Shown: one piece after another, positions 1-7,117 of the stretch
Layout: every line of letters starts with the position of its first letter
Numbering within the stretch: position 1 is the first letter of the stretch
Assembly: GCA_947177935.1 (NCBI GenBank)
Contig: CAMWWG010000011.1
Coordinates: forward strand, 1 to 11,301
Source: an uncultured Ruminococcus sp.
GTDB lineage: Bacteria > Bacillota > Clostridia > Oscillospirales > Ruminococcaceae
Length of the DNA: 11,301 nucleotides
Direction: 5' to 3'
Notes under the pieces: generated by a model
What the model saw: only the letters and a program-made list of their open reading frames with translations
The model's database searches: none
What the model was told of the DNA's origin: nothing
Translations under genes and position numbers: made by a program

Positions 1-2
1 TC

Positions 3-1376
3 GCATCGCAAAGAATCTTCCCGGAACTGGATGAATTCGGATTTCCGGAAACATCCGGTGATTTTCTGCCTGACCCGGAATTTTTGGATGGCTTGGAGGG
101 TCTGCCAACGCCGGAATATTTTGAAGAACTGGATGCCATTGAAATACCAGATCCGCCCGAAAATCCCACGGAAGTTGTCGATGCACCGGAGATCATGCCA
201 GATGGTATGGTATCTGATCCGGAACACATGATTTTTATCCCCGATGAGATTGCATTCTCCCAGGATGCAGAATCGCAGTCGCATTCAGAATCTGTCTCGG
301 ATTTTCCTGCAAATCCGGATTCAGACCAGAATCAAAATCAGAATCAGGATTCTGATTCTGAAAAGCCGAAACGCCATATTCTTGGAAAACTGATCGGCGT
401 CCTTGCCGGAGCTGCCTGCATTGCCGGGATTGTCATTGCATTCCGGAACGGCGCATTTGATGAGAAAGAAATCTATTATATGCCGGATCTTACCGGAGAA
501 AATTACATGGAATTCCAGAATGATTTACAGTTAGATCTTCAGATTGACAACGCTGAATATTCTGCTTATGAAAAAGACAGAATTTATCATCAGGACATTC
601 CTGCCGGAGAGGAAATCAAGCCCGGACAGACAGTGCATATTGATGTGAGCCTGGGACTGGCGACGGCAGTCGTTCCGGATGTACGGAATTATCAGCTTGC
701 CTATGCCCGGAAAACGTTGGAACAGACAGGATTCCAAACAGAAATTCAATATGAGATGAGCCAGGGTGGTACGGAATCCGGTAATGTGATTCGGACAGAA
801 CCTGCCATCGGACAGGAAATTACGATTGATCAGCCTGTTATTTTATATATTAGTCAGGGAAGTGATAACCAGGCGGCGCTTGTGCCGGATGTTGTGGGGA
901 TGGATCTGGAAGCGGCAAGAATTCTCTGTGAAGAAGCCGGTCTGAGCGTAGAAACGGAAGCCGTTCCGTCGCTTGAGTCGGAAAACATTGTTGTTGCGCA
1001 GAGTCTGAGCAAGAACATGCAGGTGGATTTTGACACAATTATTATGTTGTCTTACAGCAATTCCGAACAGCCGGAGGGGACAATCAATTATCAGCTGCAG
1101 TTTCCGCCATATGCAAACGGACGGTTTGTCCTGGATTTCATTGATGAAGAAGGGACAGTCATTGCAAGCAGTACAGTTGTGGCAGGATTTTCCGCCGGGA
1201 GTGACATTCCTGTGCCGGGGCACGGTTTGCACGCAATCCGTGTTGTTCTTAACAATGAAGCGACAGCGGAACAGGAAACAATCGGCACTTACCAATTTGA
1301 CTTCACAACGGGAACTTATGAAATTATCACGGAAGACATTCAGGCGGCATTTGAAGCTGTGAATGGAATTGGCTGA
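3..1376 (+). CDS. C-terminal part of a PASTA-repeat membrane protein, probably a Ser/Thr kinase (5' end outside window)
   Basis: The frame is open from the first bases, so the gene begins upstream; a TTG at 84 is only an internal codon. Seen in order: an acidic, proline-rich stretch with a short Asn-Gln run (about 327-350), a basic patch, one hydrophobic helix (about 381-443), then three PASTA-like repeats each beginning near a M/V-P-D-L/V motif (about 477-659, 669-864, 876-1071), and a last domain of about 100 residues (1077-1373) that is beta-rich and not PASTA. Known of the family: PrkC/Stk kinases have a cytoplasmic kinase domain, a juxtamembrane linker, one membrane helix and external PASTA repeats that sense peptidoglycan fragments. 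The kinase domain itself is not in the window, so kinase identity is inferred; a PASTA-bearing penicillin-binding protein is less likely because the linker-helix-PASTA order fits Stk. The gene ends 33 bases before a strong terminator. Confidence 0.88.
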   Translation, partial: ASQRIFPELDEFGFPETSGDFLPDPEFLDGLEGLPTPEYFEELDAIEIPDPPENPTEVVDAPEIMPDGMVSDPEHMIFIPDEIAFSQDAESQSHSESVSDFPANPDSDQNQNQNQDSDSEKPKRHILGKLIGVLAGAACIAGIVIAFRNGAFDEKEIYYMPDLTGENYMEFQNDLQLDLQIDNAEYSAYEKDRIYHQDIPAGEEIKPGQTVHIDVSLGLATAVVPDVRNYQLAYARKTLEQTGFQTEIQYEMSQGGTESGNVIRTEPAIGQEITIDQPVILYISQGSDNQAALVPDVVGMDLEAARILCEEAGLSVETEAVPSLESENIVVAQSLSKNMQVDFDTIIMLSYSNSEQPEGTINYQLQFPPYANGRFVLDFIDEEGTVIASSTVVAGFSAGSDIPVPGHGLHAIRVVLNNEATAEQETIGTYQFDFTTGTYEIITEDIQAAFEAVNGIG

Positions 1377-1409
1377 TTTTTAAATTTTTAAAATAATTCT
1401 TAAAATAAG

Positions 1410-1456
1410 ATCACAGATCCTGCGGAATTTATTTGCAACAGGATCTGTGATTTTTT
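1410..1456 (+). terminator. Intrinsic terminator after the PASTA gene
   Basis: A perfect 13-bp inverted repeat (arms 1410-1422 and 1439-1451, ATCACAGATCCTG and its complement) with a 16-nt loop is followed directly by a T run to 1456. It separates the PASTA gene from the condensation operon. Confidence 0.92.
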
Positions 1457-1595
1457 AATACTAGTTTGTTATCCGATATTCTGTTTGTTCTGTCAACAGA
1501 ATTTCAAAAAATTCACATATTATTCATAAATAGACATATGTCTTTTAACAGTTCTGATACTGCAGAAGAGAAATATTTTGAGGAAAAATAAAAAA
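1457..1595. other. AT-rich spacer with small palindromes, no gene seen
   Basis: No convincing reading frame with a ribosome site lies here on either strand. It holds an 8-bp inverted repeat with a 9-nt loop (ATTCTGTT at 1478-1485 and AACAGAAT at 1495-1502) and a perfect 12-base palindrome, AGACATATGTCT, at 1532-1543. Neither is followed by a T run, so they do not look like terminators; they could be protein-binding sites upstream of the operon promoter. Confidence 0.5.
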
Positions 1596-1632
1596 TTGTC
1601 AAAAATGACAAAAAACGCTTGACAAACTGTCA
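1596..1632 (+). promoter_or_regulatory. Candidate operator: two TGTCA/TGACA inverted repeats
   Basis: Two inverted repeats of the same pentamer sit side by side: TTGTCA-AAAA-TGACAA at 1596-1611, and TGACA-AAC-TGTCA at 1620-1632. The second covers the -35 box of the operon promoter. Their centres are about 22.5 bases apart, close to two helical turns, so a bound dimer pair would lie on one face. The TGACA at 1620-1624 is partly explained by the -35 consensus. The regulator is not identifiable from the window. Confidence 0.45.
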
Positions 1633-1647
1633 GAAATGTGATAAGAT
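1619..1647 (+). promoter_or_regulatory. SigmaA-type promoter of the condensation-carrier-ligase operon
   Basis: A perfect TTGACA at 1619-1624, a 17-base spacer, and TAAGAT at 1642-1647 preceded by TG at 1639-1640 (extended -10). The predicted start point is about 1654, giving a leader of nearly 50 bases that ends with AGGAGG at 1690-1695 before the ATG at 1702. Confidence 0.8.
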
Positions 1648-1701
1648 GATGATAGCAGCTAATTATCAACTTGTTTGAAATAATTTTCCAGGAGGTATTT
1701 T

Positions 1702-3111
1702 ATGGAAAAAATTATCGGCGGCGTAAAACGTGACTGTTACCCTTTGACACCGGCACAGATGGTGCACATGTATACGCTCGGAATGAGTCCGACGCATGAA
1801 ATTGTCAACATCGGCACGGGACAATTTCTGCAAACAAAACTGAATCTTGCCGCACTCCGGGAAGCACTCAACAGAGCTGTAGAACGTTGTGAATCTATGC
1901 GTCTGCGAATCTGGCAGGATCCCGAAACAGGAGAACTGTGGCAGTATGTCATGCCCTATGAGAATCGCTATTTTGAATATTATGATTTTTCAGAATGGAC
2001 GGAAGAAAAGGCAACGGCTGTTCTCGAAAAATGGACATCCCAGCCGTTTGACACCTACCGGGGAGAACTGTCCCGGATTGTCATCGTTTCCATGCCGAAT
2101 GGCTATAACGGCTATTATTTCAACGTGCATCATGTCTGCATGGATTCCTGTTCTGTGATTACATTCACAAGGGATGTTATGGCATTGTATTGTCATCTGA
2201 TGTATGACATGGAATACCCGACGCCCATGACGTCTTACATTGATTCCGTCAAGAAAGATCTGGAATACGAGGGCAGTAAACGGCAGGCTCGTGATATGGC
2301 ATACTGGCACGACAAACTGGCACAGCCCGAACCAATGTACACGGATTTCACGGGACTTGGCAGATTATTGGAACTCCGGAGAGAAAACAACAATCCCGAA
2401 CAGCGTTGGGGCAAGCTTTCCACGCCGGACGGCGCAGGCAATACGATTACATATGATCTGAGTGCAGAATCGACCAATAAATTAATTGCATTCTCTGAAA
2501 AATATGATATTCCTGTTGGTGCAATTATTTTACATGCGATCCGGACAGTATTGTCAAAATTTAACAATAACGAACATGATATTACCATCCGGAATTTTAT
2601 CAGCAGAAGATCCACCGTCCTGCATAAGAAATGCGGCGGCGTCAGAATGCATTGTCTGCCGTTGCGGACAGTATTTGATCCGGCAAAGACAACGGTTCTG
2701 GAATCTATGCGGATTATCAAGAAAGAACAGCAGGAACAATTTTTACATGCCGATTATTCTACCATGAGATATTACTATGAAGAACGCCAGATTCGTGGTT
2801 ATGACCCGGATGGAACTTATCACAGCGTCAGCTTTACTTATCAGAATGCGAGCATGAAAGCGTTAGTGCCATATCTGAGAAATATACCATTTAGAAGCAG
2901 ATGGTATACCAGCGGTAAACAGCCGCAACCGATGTACATTACAGCCATGCACCGTCCCGGCGATGGCGGTCTGACGTTCTATTTTGGTTACCAGACGGCA
3001 GCAGCAACACCGGAAGAAATTGAATTCCTGTATTATTTTGCAGGGAGAGTATTGTTCAGAAGTATTGAAAATCCGGACAAGACTGTTCAGGAAATTATTG
3101 ATATGACATAA
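1702..3111 (+). CDS. Free-standing NRPS-type condensation domain protein
   Basis: 469 residues, the size of one condensation domain with nothing fused to it. Motifs seen: C1-like YPLTPAQ at residues 13-19, a C2-like segment at 62-70 (RCESMRLRI), the catalytic signature HHVCMDSCS at 143-151 (HHxxxDxxS, second His 144 as the presumed base, Asp148 structural), and a C5-like segment ending in MHCLPLR. Family role: transfers an acyl or aminoacyl group from a carrier-bound thioester onto a nucleophile, usually an amine. AGGAGG at 1690-1695 sets the start. The carrier gene begins 19 bases downstream and the ligase overlaps that, so the three form one operon. No thioesterase, reductase or second module is present, so a single condensation is the likely reaction. 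Inferred product: a fatty-acid amide or similar conjugate. An ester-forming or wax-synthase-like role is possible but less likely. Confidence 0.92.
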   Translation: MEKIIGGVKRDCYPLTPAQMVHMYTLGMSPTHEIVNIGTGQFLQTKLNLAALREALNRAVERCESMRLRIWQDPETGELWQYVMPYENRYFEYYDFSEWTEEKATAVLEKWTSQPFDTYRGELSRIVIVSMPNGYNGYYFNVHHVCMDSCSVITFTRDVMALYCHLMYDMEYPTPMTSYIDSVKKDLEYEGSKRQARDMAYWHDKLAQPEPMYTDFTGLGRLLELRRENNNPEQRWGKLSTPDGAGNTITYDLSAESTNKLIAFSEKYDIPVGAIILHAIRTVLSKFNNNEHDITIRNFISRRSTVLHKKCGGVRMHCLPLRTVFDPAKTTVLESMRIIKKEQQEQFLHADYSTMRYYYEERQIRGYDPDGTYHSVSFTYQNASMKALVPYLRNIPFRSRWYTSGKQPQPMYITAMHRPGDGGLTFYFGYQTAAATPEEIEFLYYFAGRVLFRSIENPDKTVQEIIDMT

Positions 3112-3130
3112 TCCAAGGGGGAATTTTAAG

Positions 3131-3358
3131 ATGTTTGAGAAATTAAAACCGTTCGTATGCCAGTATGTCGAGATCGAGGAATCGGAGATCACACCGGAAT
3201 CCAGATTTGCAGAAGATCTGGGATTCAATTCCTATGATTTTATTTCCATGCTCGGCGATGCCGAAGATGAATTTGACATTGAAATTGATGAATCCGTTGC
3301 AGCATCCACGAAAACACTCGGAGAGCTTGCAACATACTTTGAGGAGCTTGCCGCATGA
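3131..3358 (+). CDS. Free-standing acyl/peptidyl carrier protein
   Basis: 75 residues, acidic and helical, typical of a single carrier domain. The phosphopantetheine site is Ser34 in the motif EDLGFNSYDFISM (compare LGxDSL of acyl carriers), with the usual following helix that begins around DAEDEF. The Asn-Ser-Tyr at the site differs from the Asp-Ser-Leu of fatty-acid-synthesis carriers, which suggests a dedicated carrier and not the housekeeping AcpP. AAGGGGGA at 3115-3122 is the ribosome site. Its stop overlaps the ligase start as ATGA, pointing to translational coupling and equal dosage with the ligase. Expected role: receive the acyl group from the ligase and present it to the condensation protein. 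It needs a phosphopantetheinyl transferase, which is not encoded in this window. Confidence 0.95.
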   Translation: MFEKLKPFVCQYVEIEESEITPESRFAEDLGFNSYDFISMLGDAEDEFDIEIDESVAASTKTLGELATYFEELAA

Positions 3359-4893
3359 GAGAAGTCAGAACCATCAAAGATCTTGTCTATTATGCCGATG
3401 AACGTTTCGGCGAAGAACCATTTGTCCGTGAAATTGTTCACAAGGAATTGCAGGATACGAGTTACAGACAATTCCGGCAGGACTGCGACAGTCTGGCTTG
3501 CTGGATTCAGGAAAAGTTTCCTGGTCAGGAAAGAACACATCTTGCGTTGATCGGTTCAACGGGTTATGCGTATCTGACAGCTTGGTTTGGGATTCAGTGT
3601 GCCAATCAGGTGACTGTGCCGTTGGATGTGTCCAACAATGCAGAACGGATTGCGGACGAAATCGTAAGATCTGACAGTGAAGCTGTGTTCCTGGATGACA
3701 GGCATGTTGCTGATCTGGAGATTTTCAAAAAACTCTGCCCGAATGTGAAATATTACATTCATCTGCATGAGAAACCCGATCCGGAGCAGTATCCAGGTGT
3801 GTTGTTCCTGGGGGATATTCTGAAAGAGTATGCCGGGAAAATCCCGGAGGGAATGCCGGAAGAAAAAGATCTGGCGGCAATTCTGTTCACATCCGGCACA
3901 ACAGGACAGAGCAAGGGCGTTATGCTCAGTCATGAAAATCTGATTGACAACACAACCTGTGAAGAAGATCTGGGATTTCATGGAAACAAGAGATTCTCTG
4001 TTCTGCCGGTACATCATGTATATTGTTTTACCTGTGATATTTTGTGCAGTCTGTGGTTTGGCAGAACGCTGTGCGTGAACGATTCCTTGATGCATATTAT
4101 TAAAAATCTGAAAAAATTCCGTCCGACAGATGCCACGTTTGTGCCGATGATTTCCGCATCCGTCCTGGCACGGATGCAGCAGATGGCAGCAAAGAATCCG
4201 GACAAGCTTGCAATCGGCAAGGAAGTATTCGGTGAAGAATTTGATATGCTCTATTCTGGTGGTGCGTATCTCAGTCCGGAAATTATTGAGGGCTATAAAG
4301 AATTCGGCATTGAAATTGCACAGGGATATGGCATGACAGAATGTTCTCCGAGAATCTGTTCCGGCGTGAAGAATTGCGAATATCCGGATTCTGTCGGCAG
4401 AATTGTCCGGGGCTGTGAAGTGAAAATTTCCGAAGAAGGCGAAGTCTGGGTAAAGAGCAAATCCGTCATGATGGGATATTATCACAATCCGGAAGAAACA
4501 GCAAAAACGCTTACGGAGGACGGATGGCTGAAAACCGGAGATCTTGGCTATCAGAAAGACGGCTATTTATATCTGACCGGCAGAAAGAAAAATCTGATTA
4601 TCCTGTCCAACGGTGAGAACGTTTCTCCGGAGGAAATCGAAAATCAGTTTGCCTGTTTTGCGCCTGTGAAAGAAATTATTGTCTATGAGGAAAATCAGCA
4701 GATTGTAGCCGAAATCTTTCCGAATCCGGAATATGAGTCCGAACATATCCGGGAAGAAATCCAGGCGAAAATTGATGCAGTCAACGAGACGTTCCCCCCC
4801 GCCAAGCGAATCGTGAAGCTGGTACTTCGTGACACGGAATTTCCAAAGACGGCATCCAAAAAAATCATCCGTGCCGCAATTCATAATATTTAA
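3355..4893 (+). CDS. AMP-forming acyl ligase (ANL superfamily), probable fatty acyl-carrier ligase
   Basis: 512 residues, full length for a ligase with both N-terminal and mobile C-terminal domains. Motifs: ATP-binding TSGTTGQSKG at 179-188, YGMTE at 325-329, TGDLGY at 394-399, hinge-region GRKKNLI followed by NGENVSPEEIE, and the catalytic lysine Lys503 in PKTASKKIIR near the end. In place of the FDxS segment that holds the amino-group-binding Asp of amino-acid adenylation domains, residues 218-228 read PVHHVYCFTCD, a pattern I associate with fatty-acyl ligases. The inferred substrate is therefore a fatty or other simple carboxylic acid, loaded on the adjacent carrier. The start ATG overlaps the carrier stop by four bases. 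A run of seven C at 4794-4800 lies inside the frame without disturbing it. Loading onto CoA instead of the carrier is the main alternative. Confidence 0.94.
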   Translation: MREVRTIKDLVYYADERFGEEPFVREIVHKELQDTSYRQFRQDCDSLACWIQEKFPGQERTHLALIGSTGYAYLTAWFGIQCANQVTVPLDVSNNAERIADEIVRSDSEAVFLDDRHVADLEIFKKLCPNVKYYIHLHEKPDPEQYPGVLFLGDILKEYAGKIPEGMPEEKDLAAILFTSGTTGQSKGVMLSHENLIDNTTCEEDLGFHGNKRFSVLPVHHVYCFTCDILCSLWFGRTLCVNDSLMHIIKNLKKFRPTDATFVPMISASVLARMQQMAAKNPDKLAIGKEVFGEEFDMLYSGGAYLSPEIIEGYKEFGIEIAQGYGMTECSPRICSGVKNCEYPDSVGRIVRGCEVKISEEGEVWVKSKSVMMGYYHNPEETAKTLTEDGWLKTGDLGYQKDGYLYLTGRKKNLIILSNGENVSPEEIENQFACFAPVKEIIVYEENQQIVAEIFPNPEYESEHIREEIQAKIDAVNETFPPAKRIVKLVLRDTEFPKTASKKIIRAAIHNI

Positions 4894-4908
4894 TTTTAAT
4901 AATTTGTT

Positions 4909-4946
4909 AAAATACACGTTTGCCACGCCGGCAGGCGTGTATTTTT
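4909..4946 (+). terminator. Terminator closing the three-gene operon
   Basis: A perfect 10-bp stem (4909-4918 with 4936-4945, AAAATACACG and its complement) has an inner TGCC/GGCA stem at 4921-4924 and 4930-4933, and ends in a run of five T (4942-4946). It starts 15 bases after the ligase stop. Confidence 0.82.
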
Positions 4947-4968
4947 CAGCGAACTGAAAAAAATTTTT
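4942..4968. other. Second hairpin with CGAA tetraloop
   Basis: TTTTTCAG at 4942-4949 and CTGAAAAA at 4954-4961 pair perfectly around a CGAA loop and are followed by TTTTT at 4964-4968. Its left arm reuses the T run of the preceding terminator, so the two structures compete. It may be a backup terminator on the plus strand; read on the minus strand the loop is TTCG. Confidence 0.5.
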
Positions 4969-4996
4969 AAAAAATTTTCAAATTACAACGGAATAC

Positions 4997-5025
4997 TTGA
5001 CATTGCATTTTATTTATGGTATAAT
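4997..5025 (+). promoter_or_regulatory. Consensus sigmaA promoter for the DegV gene
   Basis: TTGACA at 4997-5002, a 17-base spacer and TATAAT at 5020-5025 preceded by TGG (extended -10) form a perfect consensus promoter. The predicted start near 5032 leaves a leader of about 90 bases. This shows that the true DegV start is downstream of the promoter, at 5123. Confidence 0.9.
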
Positions 5026-5122
5026 AATTATTATATGTTACTATTTGGAAAATAAAAAATTGCATAAAAAAGACGATAACCTATCATTTTTGGTAATTGA
5101 TCTGAAAGGAGTACCAGGTTTT

Positions 5123-5992
5123 ATGGAAGAAAGGGAAACTGAAAAAATTCTCATTACCTGCGACAGTGCTCTTGATGTGGATGAAGATCTTGCAAAGAAA
5201 TATAATATCAAGATACTGCCGATTGTGATTCAGATGGACGGCGAAGAACTTCTTGATGTAGAAGATGTCAAAGCACAGGAAATTCTGGATTATCATGACA
5301 GAACAGGCGAACTGGCTGTGACTTCGCCGCCGACCGTTTCGCAGTCATTCCGGTTTTTCACAAGATTTGTGCATATGGGCTATACCGTGATTCATCTGAG
5401 CATGAGCTCCGGCATGTCGCCGGCTTATCAGAATGCGTTGGACGCCTCTCAGACATTCGGTCGTGTGCATGTGATTGATACAAAAGAGGCATCCGTTGGC
5501 GGTGCTATGCTTGCAATTCATGCGGCTGAAATGCGCCAGAACGGCGCATCTTCTCAGGAAATTATTCAGGCGATTGAGAGCATGATTCCCAGGATTTGCA
5601 TTCCGTTCCTGATTGATGAAATGGAATTCCTGTATCAGGGCGGACGTGCGTCGGGGTTATCTGCATTCATGGCAGGACTGCTGAAAATTAAACCGAGTTT
5701 ATATATTGATAGTTCCAACGGGACACTTGTTGTCAATAAGAAATACATGGGCAAGTTTGATGCGGCGGCATTGAAATTTCTGAATGAAAATATCAAAAAT
5801 GGCGAAAATATGGACAAAAAGCATTTCATTCTGGCACATACCGGCTGTTCCCAGGATTTTCTGGATGCCTGTGTGACAGAGATTGACAAATTAGTCCATT
5901 TCCAGGAAATTCATGTGATCCGTGCCGGCAGCACGATTACATCCCATTTGGGGAAGAACTGCATTATTTTGTGCTGGCTGAACAAGTCCTGA
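5123..5992 (+). CDS. DegV / FakB family fatty-acid-binding protein
   Basis: 289 residues from the ATG at 5123, the usual length of the family. The frame is open further upstream, but the -35/-10 boxes occupy that part and GAAAGGAG at 5104-5111 precedes this ATG. Motifs: TSPPTVSQ at 67-74, SSGMSPAYQ at 95-103, GGRAS at 173-177, KPSLYI, and a C-terminal AGST...H275 segment. In FakB proteins the Thr/Ser of the first motif, the Ser of the second and the C-terminal His hold the fatty-acid carboxylate. All are present, although the usual GPG after the His reads GKN here. Known role: bind a free fatty acid and present it to the FakA kinase to make acyl phosphate for phospholipid synthesis. It lies just after the acyl-ligase operon but has its own promoter. 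The sigma factor gene follows within about 55 bases with no clear terminator between. Confidence 0.93.
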   Translation: MEERETEKILITCDSALDVDEDLAKKYNIKILPIVIQMDGEELLDVEDVKAQEILDYHDRTGELAVTSPPTVSQSFRFFTRFVHMGYTVIHLSMSSGMSPAYQNALDASQTFGRVHVIDTKEASVGGAMLAIHAAEMRQNGASSQEIIQAIESMIPRICIPFLIDEMEFLYQGGRASGLSAFMAGLLKIKPSLYIDSSNGTLVVNKKYMGKFDAAALKFLNENIKNGENMDKKHFILAHTGCSQDFLDACVTEIDKLVHFQEIHVIRAGSTITSHLGKNCIILCWLNKS

Positions 5993-6046
5993 TCAATTTT
6001 GTGTTCCATTTTTAGATTTTTAAATTTTCAGAAAGCTGGGTTGCGT

Positions 6047-6598
6047 ATGACGTCTGCACAGGAACTCCGGAAACAAAATTCTCAAAAACAGAAAAATTCC
6101 GGAATCCGGATGTCTGGCACGTCGTTTCAGATTGTGGATCAGTACCAGGATATGATTTATCAAACGGCACTGACGCTTGTGGGCAATGCGGAAGATGCAG
6201 AAGATATTTTACAGGAAGTGTTTTTTAAATATTTCAGGCTCAGTCCGGCGTTTGAGAGTGAATCTCATGAAAAAGCCTGGTTTCTGCGTGTGACGATCAA
6301 TGAGGGAAAAAATTTATTGAAAAGTTTCTGGAAACGCCGGCGGACGGATTTTGATTTTGAAAAAATCCCACAACCGGAATCCCATGATCTGAATCATGAT
6401 TCCGAAGTTCTGCAAGCTGTACTGACACTGCCGGAGAAATACAGAATTGCGATTTATTTATATTATTATGAAGAATATTCCATCCGGGAAATTGCAGGTG
6501 TAACGGGACAGAGCGAGACCGCAGTTGCACAGCATTTAAGCCGTGGCAGACTGAAATTGCGGAAGAAACTGGAGGGGTTAGCGTATGGATCTGCATAA
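6047..6598 (+). CDS. ECF (sigma-70 family) RNA polymerase sigma factor
   Basis: 183 residues from the ATG at 6047. The frame is open back to about 5999, but no ribosome site supports a TTG start there, and the ATG at 6110 is another option; the SD signal is weak for all of them. Region 2 spans about residues 28-97, with the polymerase-binding AEDAEDILQEVFFKYFR stretch. Region 4 spans about 120-176, with the helix-turn-helix SIREIAGVTGQSETAVAQHL. There is no region 1 or 3, as expected for the ECF group. It directs RNA polymerase to a regulon that cannot be read from the window. The downstream gene overlaps it by 14 bases and encodes a membrane protein, the standard layout for a sigma/anti-sigma pair. 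It probably shares a transcript with the DegV gene. The N-terminal 25 or so residues (K/Q/N/S-rich) are unlike the family core. Confidence 0.92.
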   Translation: MTSAQELRKQNSQKQKNSGIRMSGTSFQIVDQYQDMIYQTALTLVGNAEDAEDILQEVFFKYFRLSPAFESESHEKAWFLRVTINEGKNLLKSFWKRRRTDFDFEKIPQPESHDLNHDSEVLQAVLTLPEKYRIAIYLYYYEEYSIREIAGVTGQSETAVAQHLSRGRLKLRKKLEGLAYGSA

Positions 6599-7031
6599 AG
6601 AAATCAAGAATGCTTATCAGAATATCCGGGTGCCGGAAGCCATGACAGAACGGCTGAAAATGGAGCTGTATCAGAAAGATTTCAGAGATGTTCAAGATTT
6701 TCAGGAATTTCCGGAGGAAAATTCTGAAATTTTTCAGGTCGAAGAAGTGCCACGGATACCGGTTTTGAAATATTGCAGTGTGATTGCCGCCTGTCTGGTA
6801 GTTTGTGTCGGAGTCGGGTTTTCAATGTTCAATCTGTTGACAGAACGATCTTCTGATCGGTTGAATCCTGCGCAATCGGTGAATATCACAGGATCAGGCT
6901 CAGAGTCCGGAATGGAATTCGCAAAAGAAAGAGCAGTACTAACGCCGGAAGTGACGGAATTCACAGAAGAAACCACAGAGCCGGCAGTGACTCCGACTGT
7001 TGCAGGTATCAGAGAATATGAGAGTGAATAA
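6585..7031 (+). CDS. Small single-pass membrane protein, probable anti-sigma factor
   Basis: 148 residues. A charged N-terminal region of about 60 residues (cytoplasmic by inference) is followed by one hydrophobic helix at about 61-85 and an external Thr/Glu/Pro/Ser-rich tail. GGAGG at 6571-6575, inside the sigma gene, sets the ATG. The 14-base overlap with the sigma gene implies translational coupling. Position and topology fit an anti-sigma factor holding the ECF sigma at the membrane. I see no zinc-binding HxxxCxxC motif, so it is not a classical ZAS-type anti-sigma. The external tail is short and low-complexity, with no recognisable sensor domain. Function is therefore inferred from context, not from a family match. 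An intrinsic terminator begins 25 bases after its stop. Confidence 0.72.
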   Translation: MDLHKEIKNAYQNIRVPEAMTERLKMELYQKDFRDVQDFQEFPEENSEIFQVEEVPRIPVLKYCSVIAACLVVCVGVGFSMFNLLTERSSDRLNPAQSVNITGSGSESGMEFAKERAVLTPEVTEFTEETTEPAVTPTVAGIREYESE

Positions 7032-7055
7032 TTCCTGAGATCCTGGTTATACTAG

Positions 7056-7097
7056 TTCTGCCGGAGAAGAATACAATCCGGCAGAATTTTTATTTTT
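7056..7097 (+). terminator. Terminator of the sigma/anti-sigma unit
   Basis: A perfect 10-bp stem TTCTGCCGGA (7056-7065) and its complement (7077-7086) with an 11-nt loop, followed by a T-rich run (TTTTTATTTTTT). The ribosome site of the next microORF begins only a few bases after the T run. Confidence 0.9.
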
Positions 7098-7117
7098 TAC
7101 AGGAGAAATGGATTGCC

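Noticed and set aside
84..86. TTG as the true start of the PASTA protein
   Set aside because: The frame is open through the window edge with the same acidic composition upstream, so this is an internal Leu codon of a truncated gene.
843..1295. Minus-strand frame of 150 codons opposite the PASTA gene
   Set aside because: The plus strand encodes clear PASTA repeats and the minus frame has no family features or start signal.
3556..4485. Long minus-strand open frame of about 300 codons inside the ligase gene
   Set aside because: It lies wholly opposite a gene with all ligase motifs, has no recognisable family and is rich in Cys/His/Phe, as expected for a reverse shadow of coding DNA.
4794..4800. 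C7 homopolymer as a possible frameshift or phase-variation site
   Set aside because: The frame continues normally to the catalytic Lys and stop, and a single short C run in one gene gives no sign of phase variation.
3355..4893. Ligase as a classical amino-acid-activating NRPS adenylation domain
   Set aside because: The segment expected to read FDxS with the amino-binding Asp reads PVHHVYCFTCD, which fits fatty or simple acid ligases better.
4997..5122. Upstream in-frame extension of the DegV gene to an alternative start at 4997
   Set aside because: That start lies on the TTGACA box of a perfect promoter; the ATG at 5123 has a good ribosome site and gives the standard family length.
5980..6006. 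GAACA...TGTTC inverted repeat before the sigma gene as an ECF autoregulatory promoter
   Set aside because: The arms are only five bases, the left arm is inside the DegV coding region, and there is no matching -10 element at the right distance.
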